Positions 36,095 to 44,943 of a DNA stretch of 64,000 bases are shown piece after piece. The position numbers were made by a program, and so were the translations under genes. Position 1 is the stretch's first letter. Every line of letters starts with the position of its first letter. This DNA is from Flavobacterium sp. ENC (GTDB lineage Bacteria; Bacteroidota; Bacteroidia; Flavobacteriales; Flavobacteriaceae): assembly GCF_020991415.1 (NCBI RefSeq), contig NZ_JAJMOY010000005.1, positions 186,001-250,000 on the forward strand, given 5' to 3'. Under the pieces are notes generated by a model. It searched no databases. It had not been told where the DNA came from and was given only the letters and a program-made list of their open reading frames with translations.

Positions 36095-36553
36095 CTATAA
36101 TACTAATTCTTTGATGGTTTCCAATGCCTTCGGGATATGCTTTGATGCACTTATACTATCAAAAATCAGAATAACTACTCCATTTCGGTCTATAATATAA
36201 GTTACTCTTCCCGGCAAAAGTCCAAATAGATTATCACGCACACCAAAAAGGTGTCTTAATTTTTTATCCTGATCCGATAAAAGTATAAAAGGCAGATGGT
36301 GTTTATGCGCAAATTTATGGTGTGATTTTACACTATCGCTGCTTATACCAATCACTTCTGCACCGAGATCTTTAAAATCTTCGTATTGGTCCCTGAAGCT
36401 GCAGGCTTCCGTGGTACAGCCGGGTGTATTGTCTTTTGGATAAAAATAAATCACCAGCGGTTTTCGCCCCAAAACACTTTGGCTTTCAAAAACTTCTCCG
36501 TGACTATCCTTTGCAGTAAAATTCGGAACTATATCTCCTGTTTTTAATGACAT
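36095..36553 (-). CDS. bcp: Thioredoxin-dependent peroxiredoxin of the Bcp/PrxQ type
   Basis: 152 residues, reduces hydroperoxides with thioredoxin. Peroxidatic Cys46 lies in YPKDNTPGCTTEACSF and the resolving Cys51 five residues later, the PrxQ pattern. No signal peptide, so cytosolic. It starts 4 bases after queD and is certainly co-transcribed with it. Confidence 0.95.
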   Translation of the reverse strand: MSLKTGDIVPNFTAKDSHGEVFESQSVLGRKPLVIYFYPKDNTPGCTTEACSFRDQYEDFKDLGAEVIGISSDSVKSHHKFAHKHHLPFILLSDQDKKLRHLFGVRDNLFGLLPGRVTYIIDRNGVVILIFDSISASKHIPKALETIKELVL

Positions 36554-36557
36554 TTTT

Positions 36558-36968
36558 TTATTCTCCTTTATAGGTTACAAAATTGCGGTCCGTTTCATTC
36601 AGAACGATTTCTAAATCGAAATCAGGCTGAATTCTTTTTCTGATTTTATTCCATATCACAACGGCAATATTTTCTGCTGTTGGATTCAAATCCTGAAATT
36701 CCGGAACATCCAGATTCAGGTTTTTGTGATCAAACGGAATTTCTACTTCTTCGAGTATAATGTCCGCTAATACTTTCACATCTAAAACAAAACCGGTTTC
36801 GGGGTCAATTTTTCCTGTAACACTTACTGTTAAACCATAATTATGACCATGAAAATTAGGATTATTACATTTTCCAAAAACAGCATTGTTCTTTTCTGAT
36901 GTCCAATCTTTCCTATGCAGTCGATGTGCAGCATTAAAATGTGCTTTTCTTGATATGGTTACTTTCAT
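36558..36968 (-). CDS. queD: 6-pyruvoyl/6-carboxy-tetrahydropterin synthase family protein (QueD/PTPS)
   Basis: 136 residues. Zinc ligands His15 (FNAAH), His40 and His42 (FHGHNYG) and the active-site Cys34 in GKCNNPNFHGHNYG are present. Family members make 6-carboxy-tetrahydropterin for queuosine (QueD) or 6-pyruvoyl-tetrahydropterin (PTPS); the CNNPN loop is closer to the PTPS type. No other queuosine genes adjoin, so the exact product is open. Between idi and bcp in one operon. Confidence 0.9.
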   Translation of the reverse strand: MKVTISRKAHFNAAHRLHRKDWTSEKNNAVFGKCNNPNFHGHNYGLTVSVTGKIDPETGFVLDVKVLADIILEEVEIPFDHKNLNLDVPEFQDLNPTAENIAVVIWNKIRKRIQPDFDLEIVLNETDRNFVTYKGE

Positions 36969-36990
36969 TTAGGTTTTTGGTTACTATGGT

Positions 36991-37518
36991 TTAAATTTTA
37001 TGGTCTTCCAAATAATGATAAAATTCATCAAATATTATTTTGAACCACACGGTATAAATTTCGGGCTGCCTTTCAATATCTTCTTTTACATCTTCTATTT
37101 TCATCCACTTCCAATCCTCTACTTCATCAGGATTAATAGCCGGATTATCATTGTGATAACCGATCATGACGTGATCGAGTTCGTGTTCCGTTAAGCCGTT
37201 GTCAAAAGGTGCCTTGTATATAAAATGAAACAATTCTTTCAAATCAGCTTTAAAACCCATTTCCTCAAATAATCTTCGGCTGCCCGCTTCAATATTCGAT
37301 TCTCCTTCACGCTGGTGACTACAGCAGGTATTCGTCCAAAGCAAAGGTGAGTGATATTTTTGACTTGCGCGTTGCTGTAACATTATCTCATTTTTACCAT
37401 TTAAGATAAAAACGGAGAAAGCACGGTGCAGCACTGCTTTTTCATGTGCTTCTAATTTCGGCATTAAGCCAATCTGCTCATCATTTTGATTGACTAATAT
37501 TACGTTTTCTTCTATCAT
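36991..37518 (-). CDS. idi: Isopentenyl-diphosphate delta-isomerase, type I
   Basis: Nudix-fold enzyme interconverting IPP and DMAPP for quinone, undecaprenyl and carotenoid synthesis. 175 residues from the ATG at 37516-37518; TNTCCSHQREGE holds the catalytic Cys and metal His, with EEMGF of the Nudix helix and WKWMKIED later. An upstream start at 37539 is rejected because a -7 box overlaps it. It opens the idi-queD-bcp(-manA) run. A type I enzyme needs no flavin. Confidence 0.94.
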   Translation of the reverse strand: MIEENVILVNQNDEQIGLMPKLEAHEKAVLHRAFSVFILNGKNEIMLQQRASQKYHSPLLWTNTCCSHQREGESNIEAGSRRLFEEMGFKADLKELFHFIYKAPFDNGLTEHELDHVMIGYHNDNPAINPDEVEDWKWMKIEDVKEDIERQPEIYTVWFKIIFDEFYHYLEDHKI

Positions 37519-37536
37519 CAGGGCGTTTTGTACAAA

Positions 37537-37544
37537 CAAAAATA
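37537..37544 (-). promoter_or_regulatory. -7 box for the idi operon
   Basis: Minus-strand TATTTTTG, 18 bases upstream of the chosen ATG at 37518; it overlaps the alternative start at 37539 and rules it out. Confidence 0.45.
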
Positions 37545-37778
37545 CGAAAAAAGAAATGGCTTGAAAATTTCAGAAAAGATTGTGAAAAGTTTAACGAGCC
37601 TATATTTTTATAAGTAATTAATTTCCAAAATATTGCAATAGATTATTTTATATAAAAACCGCTAAAAACAGGCCTTAAAACTAAATGCATACCGTTTACG
37701 TAAATAAGAAAACGTTAAATCATACTTAAAAAAATCTCAATTGTAAAGTGCACGACATTTCTAAACAAACTCTCGTCG

Positions 37779-37786
37779 TACCTTTG
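37779..37786 (+). promoter_or_regulatory. -7 box for msrB-msrA
   Basis: TACCTTTG fits TAnnTTTG, 22 bases before the msrB start. The same octamer precedes the small gene at 44981. Confidence 0.45.
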
Positions 37787-37808
37787 AAATACTAAAAAAT
37801 AAAGCCTC

Positions 37809-38372
37809 ATGAAAATCTCAAAAACAAAAACACAATTTTTCAGCCTTTGCTTTTTACTTCCGCTTTTTATTCTGCAGGCCTGCGGACAAAACAAGAAAAA
37901 AGAAAACACAAAAACTGTTATGATGGAAAATAAAATCAGCAAACCCGGAAACCCTTATTACTCTAATACAGACACCACTAAAATAAACGTAAGTGATGCC
38001 GAATGGAAAAAAGTATTACCCGAAGATGTTTATGCCGTAATGCGAGAGGCAGATACCGAAAGACCTTTTACAGGAAAGTACTGGAATACCGACGAAAAAG
38101 GAACTTATTATTGTGCATCCTGCGGAAACCTGCTTTTCAGATCCGGAGCCAAATTTTCAAGCAGCTGCGGATGGCCCAGCTTTTTTGAACAGGAAAATAA
38201 AAACAGCGTTGTTTACAAAAAAGACAACTCGCTGGGAATGGAAAGAATTGAAGCCTTATGCGGCAGATGTGGCGGACATTTAGGCCATTTGTTTGATGAT
38301 GGACCGGAACCAACCGGAAAACGCTATTGCATGAACTCGATCGCACTGGATTTTATCCCCGACTCTAAATAA
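37809..38372 (+). CDS. msrB: Exported lipoprotein methionine-R-sulfoxide reductase MsrB
   Basis: Reduces the R isomer of methionine sulfoxide in oxidised proteins. 187 residues: lipoprotein signal with lipobox LQAC (Cys25), then a full MsrB domain (about 65-185) with zinc pairs CASCG and CGRCGG and the catalytic Cys in KRYCMNS. The lipid anchor puts it in the envelope. msrA follows 9 bases later with its own signal peptide, so both stereoisomers are covered in the same compartment. Confidence 0.94.
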   Translation: MKISKTKTQFFSLCFLLPLFILQACGQNKKKENTKTVMMENKISKPGNPYYSNTDTTKINVSDAEWKKVLPEDVYAVMREADTERPFTGKYWNTDEKGTYYCASCGNLLFRSGAKFSSSCGWPSFFEQENKNSVVYKKDNSLGMERIEALCGRCGGHLGHLFDDGPEPTGKRYCMNSIALDFIPDSK

Positions 38373-38381
38373 TAATAAACG

Positions 38382-38999
38382 ATGAAAAATATATTTTTAA
38401 TAGGCATTCTTGCGCTATCCCTAAGTGGTTTTGCACAGGATAACACAGCAAAAAAAACTTCCAAATACGAAACCATCACGCTTGGCGGAGGATGCTACTG
38501 GTGTGTTGAAGCCGTTTATGAAAATTTAAACGGAGTGAAATCCGTTGTTTCGGGTTTCTCCGGAGGAAAAGTAGCCAACCCGACTTACGAGGAAGTATGC
38601 ACCGGAACGACAGGCCATGCCGAAGTGGTTCAGATCACCTACGATAACACCGTAACGGATATCAATGAAATTTTCAAAGTCTTCTTTACCGTTCATGACC
38701 CCACAACCTTAAACAGACAGGGAGCCGATGTAGGGACTCAGTATCGCTCTGTAATTTTCTACCATAATCCTCAACAGAAAAAAGCGGCAGAAAGTATTAT
38801 TGCGGAGCTTAATAAAGCGAAAGTTTATGACAGCCCCATTGTAACAAAAGTGGAACCTTTCAGCAAGTTCTACAAAGCCGAGGACTATCACCAGAATTAT
38901 TATGCAAACAACAAAAGCCAGCCGTATTGCAAAATGGTGATTCAGCCCAAATTAGAAAAATTTGAAAAAGTCTTTAAAAGCAAATTGAAAAAGAAATAA
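38382..38999 (+). CDS. msrA: Exported methionine-S-sulfoxide reductase MsrA
   Basis: 205 residues with a cleavable signal (ALSLSGFAQ, about residue 19). The catalytic motif is GGGCYWCVEA (Cys38), the Tyr form of the usual GCFWC; FSGG, TGHAEVVQ and the C-terminal QNYYANNKSQPYC follow. The last Cys could be the resolving residue. Co-transcribed with msrB; a periplasmic reductant (DsbD-like) must exist elsewhere. Confidence 0.95.
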   Translation: MKNIFLIGILALSLSGFAQDNTAKKTSKYETITLGGGCYWCVEAVYENLNGVKSVVSGFSGGKVANPTYEEVCTGTTGHAEVVQITYDNTVTDINEIFKVFFTVHDPTTLNRQGADVGTQYRSVIFYHNPQQKKAAESIIAELNKAKVYDSPIVTKVEPFSKFYKAEDYHQNYYANNKSQPYCKMVIQPKLEKFEKVFKSKLKKK

Positions 39000-39009
39000 G
39001 AATCAAAAA

Positions 39010-39040
39010 TCAGCCGTCCATTATGGACGGTTTTTTTATG
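39010..39040 (+). terminator. Terminator of msrB-msrA
   Basis: CCGTCCA (39014-39020) pairs with TGGACGG (39024-39030), followed by seven T. Confidence 0.85.
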
Positions 39041-39045
39041 TTTTG

Positions 39046-39110
39046 CCACCAATTATACGAATTACAATATTTTGAAATAAAAATTCGTGTAATTCGTATA
39101 ATTCGCGGCA
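39046..39110. repeat. Inverted repeat upstream of the M24 peptidase gene
   Basis: A perfect 15-bp pair, AATTATACGAATTAC (39051-39065) and GTAATTCGTATAATT (39089-39103), with GCC and GGC outside it. Confidence 0.75.
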
Positions 39111-39186
39111 ACCCTTTTTTAATTCATTTTTTTTGTAATTTGCATGAATTAAAAAAATCAAAATCATCAATCAAAACTATCAAAAA

Positions 39187-40602
39187 ATGAAGCGTTTCCT
39201 TCTGCCTTTCTTATGCTTATTTACCGTTTTTCAGATTCATTCCCAGGAAAATTTACCAGCCGATTATCTTTCAAAAGAATTCCACAAAGGACGTCGCGAA
39301 GCCTTTAGAGCGTTAATGCCGGCCAATTCGGTAGCGCTGATTTTCTCTTATCCTGAAAGAGTTTTTTCGAGAGATATCAATTACAATTTTCACCAGAATC
39401 CTGATTTGTATTATTTAACGGGCTACAAAGAACCTGATGCCGTTTTATTGATTTTTAAAGAGGCACAGGGAAGCGGTGAAACGTACAATGAAGTGCTTTT
39501 TGTCCGCGAAAAAAATGCAGCCCGCGAAATGTGGACAGGAAGACGTTTGGGTGTTGACGGTACAAAATCTCAATTGGGAATCGCAACAGCCTACAACGGA
39601 AGCGCCTTTAAAGATTTCGCTATTGATTTTAAAAAATTCGATAAAATAATTTACGATAAAATTCCAACCGACATCGGCAGTGATAAAAGTGAATCGGATT
39701 TGTTGGGATTACTTCAGAATTTTAAAACCAAAGCCGGAATTACAAAAGAAGATGAAAGTTCCTTAGAATTGTTCCGAACTATTACCAGTACACTTAGGGA
39801 AATAAAAACGCCCGAAGAATTAGTTTTGATGCGTAAAACCGTTAAGCTTTCCTGTATGGCCCACAATGAAGTAATGAAAGCTGTCGGTCCTGACATGAGC
39901 GAAAATGAAGCAGACGGAATTCATGCCTACATCCATAGAAAATATGGTGCTGAAGGAGAAGGATATCCTCCAATTGTGGGTGCCGGAGCAAACGGCTGCA
40001 TCTTACATTACGGCGAAAACAACAGTACTAAAATTGACAATCAGTTGCTGTTAATGGATGTCGGATCCGAATATCATGGCTATTCTGCCGATGTGACCAG
40101 AACCATTCCGGCAAACGGAAAATTCACAGCCGAACAAAAAGCCATTTACCAATTGGTTTACGATGCGCAGGAAGCCGTTTTTGCCATTTGTAAAGAAGGC
40201 ACTCCTCTTTTAGAGCTGAACAACAAAGCAAAAGAAGTGCTGGCAAACGGATTATTAAAACTGGGAATTATCAAAGACTTAAAAGAAGTAAGTCTTTATT
40301 ATCCTCATGGATGCTCGCATTTTCTGGGACTGGATGTTCACGACAAAGGAAACTTCAAAGGCCCGCAAAGTCTTTTAAAAGAAAACATGATCATCACGGT
40401 TGAGCCGGGAATTTATATTTCAGCCAACAGTAAATGCGACAAAAAATGGTGGAACATTGGTGTTCGCATCGAAGATGATATCTTAATCAAAAAAGATTCT
40501 TACGAAAACCTTTCTGTCGATTCCCCAAGAAAATGGGACGAAATCGAAGCTTTAGCCAGGCAAAAAAGTACTTTTAATGAGATGAAATTTCCTAAAATTT
40601 AA
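39187..40602 (+). CDS. Exported M24 aminopeptidase P (Xaa-Pro aminopeptidase)
   Basis: 471 residues. A signal peptide (FQIHSQ, about 20) precedes an aminopeptidase-P N-terminal domain (about 25-200; YYLTGYKEPDAVLL) and the metal-binding pita-bread domain. Metal ligands are visible in LLMDVGSEYHGYSADVTRTIP (Asp residues), HGCSHFLGLDVHD (His), VEPGIYIS and RIEDDILI (Glu). It removes N-terminal residues before proline, here in the periplasm. Cytosolic E. coli PepP is similar but lacks the signal peptide. Confidence 0.93.
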   Translation: MKRFLLPFLCLFTVFQIHSQENLPADYLSKEFHKGRREAFRALMPANSVALIFSYPERVFSRDINYNFHQNPDLYYLTGYKEPDAVLLIFKEAQGSGETYNEVLFVREKNAAREMWTGRRLGVDGTKSQLGIATAYNGSAFKDFAIDFKKFDKIIYDKIPTDIGSDKSESDLLGLLQNFKTKAGITKEDESSLELFRTITSTLREIKTPEELVLMRKTVKLSCMAHNEVMKAVGPDMSENEADGIHAYIHRKYGAEGEGYPPIVGAGANGCILHYGENNSTKIDNQLLLMDVGSEYHGYSADVTRTIPANGKFTAEQKAIYQLVYDAQEAVFAICKEGTPLLELNNKAKEVLANGLLKLGIIKDLKEVSLYYPHGCSHFLGLDVHDKGNFKGPQSLLKENMIITVEPGIYISANSKCDKKWWNIGVRIEDDILIKKDSYENLSVDSPRKWDEIEALARQKSTFNEMKFPKI

Positions 40603-40607
40603 TTTTT

Positions 40608-40692
40608 CAGCCACAGATTAAGGGATTTACACAGATTCAAGCTAATTAAATAAAGTTTGTAAAAATCTTTTTAATCTTTTAATCTGTGGCAA
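40608..40692. repeat. Inverted repeat after the M24 peptidase gene
   Basis: GCCACAGATTAA (40610-40621) and TTAATCTGTGGC (40679-40690) form a perfect 12-bp pair around about 57 AT-rich bases, followed by an A run. It may act as a terminator. Confidence 0.7.
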
Positions 40693-40754
40693 AAAAAAAC
40701 ATTTCAAACCGGAAACTAATTTTCACGAACTTTGCTTTCTTAAATACTTAAAAA

Positions 40755-41714
40755 ATGAAAGCACTTACCTTCTCTTCTTTCGGAGATTCAAATGTTTTAG
40801 AATATATAGAAATCCCCAATCCGAAATTAAAAAGCGATGAAATTTTAGTCGAAATGAAAGCCATCGGACTGAATTTTGCCGATGTTTACAGACGAAAGGG
40901 AAATTATCATCTAAAAGGGAATCCGCCTTTTATTGCAGGTTATGAAGGTGCCGGAATCGTTGTTGACGCGAATAATCATTCCGAATACAAAATCGGAGAC
41001 CGTATCGCTTTCGCAGATGTTCCGTTTGCCAATGCAGAACTGGTGGCCGTCAATATCAATCATGTACTTCCTTTACCCGAAGCCCTTTCTTTCGAAACTG
41101 CAGCTTCGATATTACTACAAGGCCTGACAGCACATTATCTGGCTACAGACAGCCATAAAACCGCAAAAGGTGAAACGGTATTAATTCATGCCGTTGCCGG
41201 AGGAGTTGGTCAGTTTTTAACTCAGATCAGTAAACTTTTGGGGGCTACTGTTATTGGCCTGACCTCATCAGCAGAAAAAGCAAAAGTCGCTCTTGAACAA
41301 GGTGCCGATCATGTTTTTTTATATCAGGAAGATTGGAAATCGGATCTTTTCAAAACAATTTCAAAAGGTGTTGACGTGGTGTATGACAGTATTGGAAGCA
41401 CTTTAACCGATAGTTTTGAAGTCACTAAAGAATGCGGACAGGTGGTTTTCTTCGGAATGGCCGGAGGTGACCCTGCTCCTGTAGATCCGAGAATGCTCAT
41501 GGATACTTCCAAAACCTTAACCGGAGGCGATTTATGGAGTTATTTGAATTCTAAAGAAGAAAGAATCAAAAGAGCCACGCAGTTGTTTGACTGGATTATC
41601 GAAGGAAAAATTACGCTTTCAACTCCAACTTCTTTTAAATTATCAGAAGGAAAACTGGCGCACGATTATCTGGAAAGCCGGAAGAGTACGGGGAAGATTA
41701 TTTTGATTCCGTAA
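40755..41714 (+). CDS. Zinc-independent quinone oxidoreductase (MDR superfamily)
   Basis: 319 residues, NADPH:quinone reductase type. It has a GroES-like N-terminal domain (GLNFADVYRRKGNY, PPFIAGYEGAGIV) and a Rossmann domain (AVAGGVGQFLTQISKLLGA). The zinc-site Cys residues of alcohol dehydrogenases are absent, which fits the QOR branch. Cytosolic. It stands alone between two inverted-repeat elements. Confidence 0.92.
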   Translation: MKALTFSSFGDSNVLEYIEIPNPKLKSDEILVEMKAIGLNFADVYRRKGNYHLKGNPPFIAGYEGAGIVVDANNHSEYKIGDRIAFADVPFANAELVAVNINHVLPLPEALSFETAASILLQGLTAHYLATDSHKTAKGETVLIHAVAGGVGQFLTQISKLLGATVIGLTSSAEKAKVALEQGADHVFLYQEDWKSDLFKTISKGVDVVYDSIGSTLTDSFEVTKECGQVVFFGMAGGDPAPVDPRMLMDTSKTLTGGDLWSYLNSKEERIKRATQLFDWIIEGKITLSTPTSFKLSEGKLAHDYLESRKSTGKIILIP

Positions 41715-41734
41715 TTTGGGGTGTGGTTATTAGT

Positions 41735-41905
41735 TTTCAGTCTCAGTTTCAAGTCTCAGTCTCAGTTTTCAACACAGTATGTCCTCCTGAGCGAAGTCGA
41801 AGGATCGCACCGAAACTCCGTAAAGTAAATCAAAACTCTTTGTCGAGCTTCTTGTGTGGCCCTTCGACTTCGCTCAGGGTGACTGGACTTCGCTCAGAGC
41901 GGGGG
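41735..41905. repeat. Inverted repeat built on CCTGAGCGAAGTCGAAGG
   Basis: An 18-bp word at 41786-41803 faces its exact reverse complement at 41861-41878, and a third partial copy (GGACTTCGCTCAGAG) follows at about 41885. Ahead of it (41738-41770) are several CAGTCTCAGTTT-like words that recur at 50.73 kb. This GC-richer word is known to be scattered in many Bacteroidota genomes. It lies between convergent genes. Confidence 0.8.
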
Positions 41906-41927
41906 AAACAATACAATTAACTTCAAC

Positions 41928-43016
41928 TTATAATTGATTGACTTCAATTTTAGTCAATTCAGCTAATGCTACAATTCTGTAAACATCACTTTTATTGGCG
42001 ACAAAAAACAGGTAATTATCTCCGTGTGTGTCGTAGGTCATTAATTCCAGATTACGTTTTTCCAAAGCAGACTGAATATACGGAAACAATTCATGACTGT
42101 ACGTTTCTTCAGGATATTCGAAATTAAGATCTTCTCCTATCATTTCTGAAATAAAATATTCGGCATCTTCGGGATCGAATTTCCAGTCGCTGTTCCAGGC
42201 ATCGATACTTTCGAAAAAATCAAAATGGCCTTCGACTTTTTCGTAATAGTCTTTTGCCTCATTTTTAAAAGCTGCAAAAAGCTTTTTGGATTGTTTTTTC
42301 AGTTCTTTTTCTTCAATATTACCTCTTGAAACTAACTTTATAAACTCTGCAAAGGTTTCACTAGTCACCTGTTCAAGTTCTATTAAATTTTCTGAAGAAG
42401 GAAGCTCAATGCTTTCCGGAATTTCAATATTTATATACTGGCAGATGCTCTGCAAAACTATTTTAAAATCTTTGATTCCAATTTCCTGTGTTTCGTTTTT
42501 AGGCTTGTTGACATCCAGATATTCAGTATCAAGCAATCCTTTTATATAATCTATAAAATGACTGCCTGAATATAAAATTTTGAAATCGTTTATCTCTAAA
42601 CTATTGGTGCAGCAAAATATGATGATGAAATTATTTAAAACACGGTTAAAATACTTTTTCATTTCCGCACCCGGCTCTGAATAGAACTGAATATGAATAA
42701 AATCGTATTCTAAATCCTGTTCTATAATTTCTTCGGAGAGAATGCCTATGTCAATCTTTTTATAAAGCTCATTTAAAACTTCATACGCATTTTTAAATCC
42801 TGCTTTTTCAATTTGCGCTTTGCCTTCATCATGATCTAAGGAAGTTGGAAATGCATACAAATTCACAGAAACAGTATCGTGAATTCCCTTCATTTTAAAT
42901 TCTATACTATTTTGTTCATGATACAAATACGCATAGATTGAATCGATAACATCAAAAGAAATGATTGATTTTGGATCGTTATTTCTGCCAAATAAATTCG
43001 AAAAGAAGTTTGCCAT
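41928..43016 (-). CDS. Uncharacterised acidic protein, possible DUF6630-like C-terminus
   Basis: 362 residues, no signal or membrane segment, strongly acidic. The C-terminal third (MIGEDLNFEYPEETYSHE, ALEKRNLELMTYDTHGDNYL, FFVANKSDVYRIVALAEL) resembles the DUF6630 pattern of an isolated alpha/beta domain with a DxxxDxYxxF core; I cannot confirm this without a profile search. The first 230 residues are not recognised. The gene stands alone. Tagged-immunity or regulatory roles would be guesses. Confidence 0.7.
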   Translation of the reverse strand: MANFFSNLFGRNNDPKSIISFDVIDSIYAYLYHEQNSIEFKMKGIHDTVSVNLYAFPTSLDHDEGKAQIEKAGFKNAYEVLNELYKKIDIGILSEEIIEQDLEYDFIHIQFYSEPGAEMKKYFNRVLNNFIIIFCCTNSLEINDFKILYSGSHFIDYIKGLLDTEYLDVNKPKNETQEIGIKDFKIVLQSICQYINIEIPESIELPSSENLIELEQVTSETFAEFIKLVSRGNIEEKELKKQSKKLFAAFKNEAKDYYEKVEGHFDFFESIDAWNSDWKFDPEDAEYFISEMIGEDLNFEYPEETYSHELFPYIQSALEKRNLELMTYDTHGDNYLFFVANKSDVYRIVALAELTKIEVNQL

Positions 43017-43118
43017 CAGAATTATTACGGGGTTTAATTTTTAGGTGTATTACAATTATTGCAACCGGATAATTAAATATAATACTATTCCAATAAATAA
43101 AAAAACCCGATTCAGCTA

Positions 43119-44678
43119 TTATTTCAAAGTTTCAGCAATCATCAAAGCACATTTTTTACCATCAATAGCTGCTGAAATGATTCCGCCTGCGTAACCTGCT
43201 CCTTCTCCGCACGGATACAGGCCTTTTATTTGCAGATGCTCATAAGTCAAAGGATCCCTCGGAATTCTGACCGGTGATGATGTTCGGCTTTCAGGTGCGT
43301 GTAAAATGGCTTCGTTGGTTAAATAACCGCGCATAGATTTTCCAAATTCCTTAAAACCTTCGCGTAAAATCTGTGATAAGAATCCGGGAAAAACCTGTCC
43401 CATTTCAACCGAAGTCGTTCCCGGAACATAGGAAGTTTTAGGAATATCAGCTGAAACTTTATTTTGGGTAAAATCGATCATTCTTTGTGCCGGTACTTTT
43501 TGGGTTTGTCCTGCCAAATGCCACGCTTTTTGCTCGATGCTTTTTTGGAATTCCATTCCGGCCAAAGCGCCAAATTTTTCGAAAGGTTTAAAATCTTCCA
43601 GTTTTAGTTCGATCACGATTCCCGAATTTGCCGTTGCCTGATCCCGTTTTGATGGTGACCAGCCGTTCGTAACCACTTCACCCGGACTCGTCGCGCAAGG
43701 CGCAATAACACCACCCGGACACATACAGAATGAATACATGCCCCGACCGTTAACCTGCTTGACAATAGAATACGGCGCCGGAGGCAAATGTTCCCCGCGG
43801 TAATCACAGCTGTACTGAATGCTGTCTATTAACTCCTGCGAATGTTCTGCACGAACTCCCAATGCAAAGGGTTTGGCCTCGATAAAAATTTTCTTTCTGT
43901 CCAGTAATTCAAAAATATCACGCGCAGAATGTCCCGTTGCCAGGATTAATTTATTTGCAAGAATTTTATCTCCCGTTTGCGTTACAATTCCTTCGACTTC
44001 ATTATTTTTAACCAAAATATCTGTAACTCTGGTATCAAACAAGACCTGACCGCCAAATTCGATAATTTTGTTTCGAATGTCTTCTATGATTTTAGGCAGT
44101 TTATTGGTTCCGATATGTGGATGTGCTTCCACCAAAATATCTTCCGAGGCTCCAAAAGCAACCAGAAGTTCCAAAATTCGGGTTACATCGCCGCGTTTTT
44201 TAGAACGTGTATATAATTTCCCGTCAGAATAGGTTCCCGCTCCTCCTTCGCCAAAACAATAATTAGAATCTTCGTTCACCAGATGATCTACATTGATGGC
44301 TTTCAGGTCACGACGGCGTCCACGGACATCTTTTCCGCGCTCCAGCACAATCGGTTTTAAACCTAATTCTATGAGTTGCAAAGCCGCAAAAAGTCCTGCA
44401 GGGCCAGCGCCAACCACAATTACTTCCTGAGCTTTAGAAACGTCTTTATATGCAGGTAATTCTATTTTGGTTTCCTGAAAAGGCTCCCCTTTTAAATATA
44501 TCAGCACTTTCAAATTGATTTTTATCGCTTTTTGACGCGCATCAATCGAGCGTTTCAGGATCGAAACATGTTGAATCTCTTTAGGGGAAACTTTTAACTG
44601 CTTCGACAAATGGTCATGAAGCAGCAATTCGTTTGCGGCAATTTCCGGGGTTACCTGAAGTAAAAGTTCTCTTGGCAT
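43119..44678 (-). CDS. NAD(P)/FAD-dependent oxidoreductase (COG2509-type flavoprotein)
   Basis: 519 residues. An N-terminal region of about 85 residues is followed by the FAD-binding motif VIVVGAGPAGLFAALQLIELG (about 88-108, GxGxxG) and LERGKDVRGRRRD, then CFGEGGAGTYSDGKLYTR, ILATGHSARDIFELL and a C-terminal FAD contact at GLYPCGEGAGYAGGIISA. This matches the predicted FAD dehydrogenase family conserved across bacteria, whose substrate is unknown. Cytosolic. Divergent from the small gene at 44981 across a large palindrome. Confidence 0.88.
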   Translation of the reverse strand: MPRELLLQVTPEIAANELLLHDHLSKQLKVSPKEIQHVSILKRSIDARQKAIKINLKVLIYLKGEPFQETKIELPAYKDVSKAQEVIVVGAGPAGLFAALQLIELGLKPIVLERGKDVRGRRRDLKAINVDHLVNEDSNYCFGEGGAGTYSDGKLYTRSKKRGDVTRILELLVAFGASEDILVEAHPHIGTNKLPKIIEDIRNKIIEFGGQVLFDTRVTDILVKNNEVEGIVTQTGDKILANKLILATGHSARDIFELLDRKKIFIEAKPFALGVRAEHSQELIDSIQYSCDYRGEHLPPAPYSIVKQVNGRGMYSFCMCPGGVIAPCATSPGEVVTNGWSPSKRDQATANSGIVIELKLEDFKPFEKFGALAGMEFQKSIEQKAWHLAGQTQKVPAQRMIDFTQNKVSADIPKTSYVPGTTSVEMGQVFPGFLSQILREGFKEFGKSMRGYLTNEAILHAPESRTSSPVRIPRDPLTYEHLQIKGLYPCGEGAGYAGGIISAAIDGKKCALMIAETLK

Positions 44679-44753
44679 TGTATCTTATTTATGCAATTAG
44701 CTTTTCTATTTATGAAAAGAACATGCAAAAATACTATTTTGAACTGACTTTAT

Positions 44754-44907
44754 ATAATTAACCGCAAAGTGCGCTAAGATTTAATTTTACTGTATGCATA
44801 GAAAACACAAAGTTCACAAAGCTAGATCAACACAAAAGCTTTGCGAACTTTGTGTTTTTATAAAACAATACCTTTAAAAAATCTTAGCGCACTTTGCGGT
44901 TAATTAT
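44754..44907. repeat. Large near-perfect palindrome
   Basis: 154 bases. The outer arms, 44754-44782 and 44879-44907, are a perfect 29-bp pair containing AACCGCAAAGTGCGCTAAG. The inner arms, AAAACACAAAGTTCACAAAG (from 44802) and its partner ending TGTGTTTTT (to about 44859), pair with one G-U. It shares the core words ACCGCAAAG..CGCTAAG and AAGTTCGCAAAGCT with the element at 34174-34303. It separates two divergent genes and ends 36 bases before the -7 box of the small gene. Confidence 0.88.
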
Positions 44908-44943
44908 GCAGTAATTTGTACCTTTTTCGTAAAATAGACTTTG

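Noticed and set aside
37715..37942. Minus-strand open frame of 75 codons before msrB
   Set aside because: Covers the msrB promoter and signal peptide on the opposite strand.
44754..44907. Possible insertion sequence with a transposase
   Set aside because: No open frame between the arms and too short; if mobile it must be non-autonomous.
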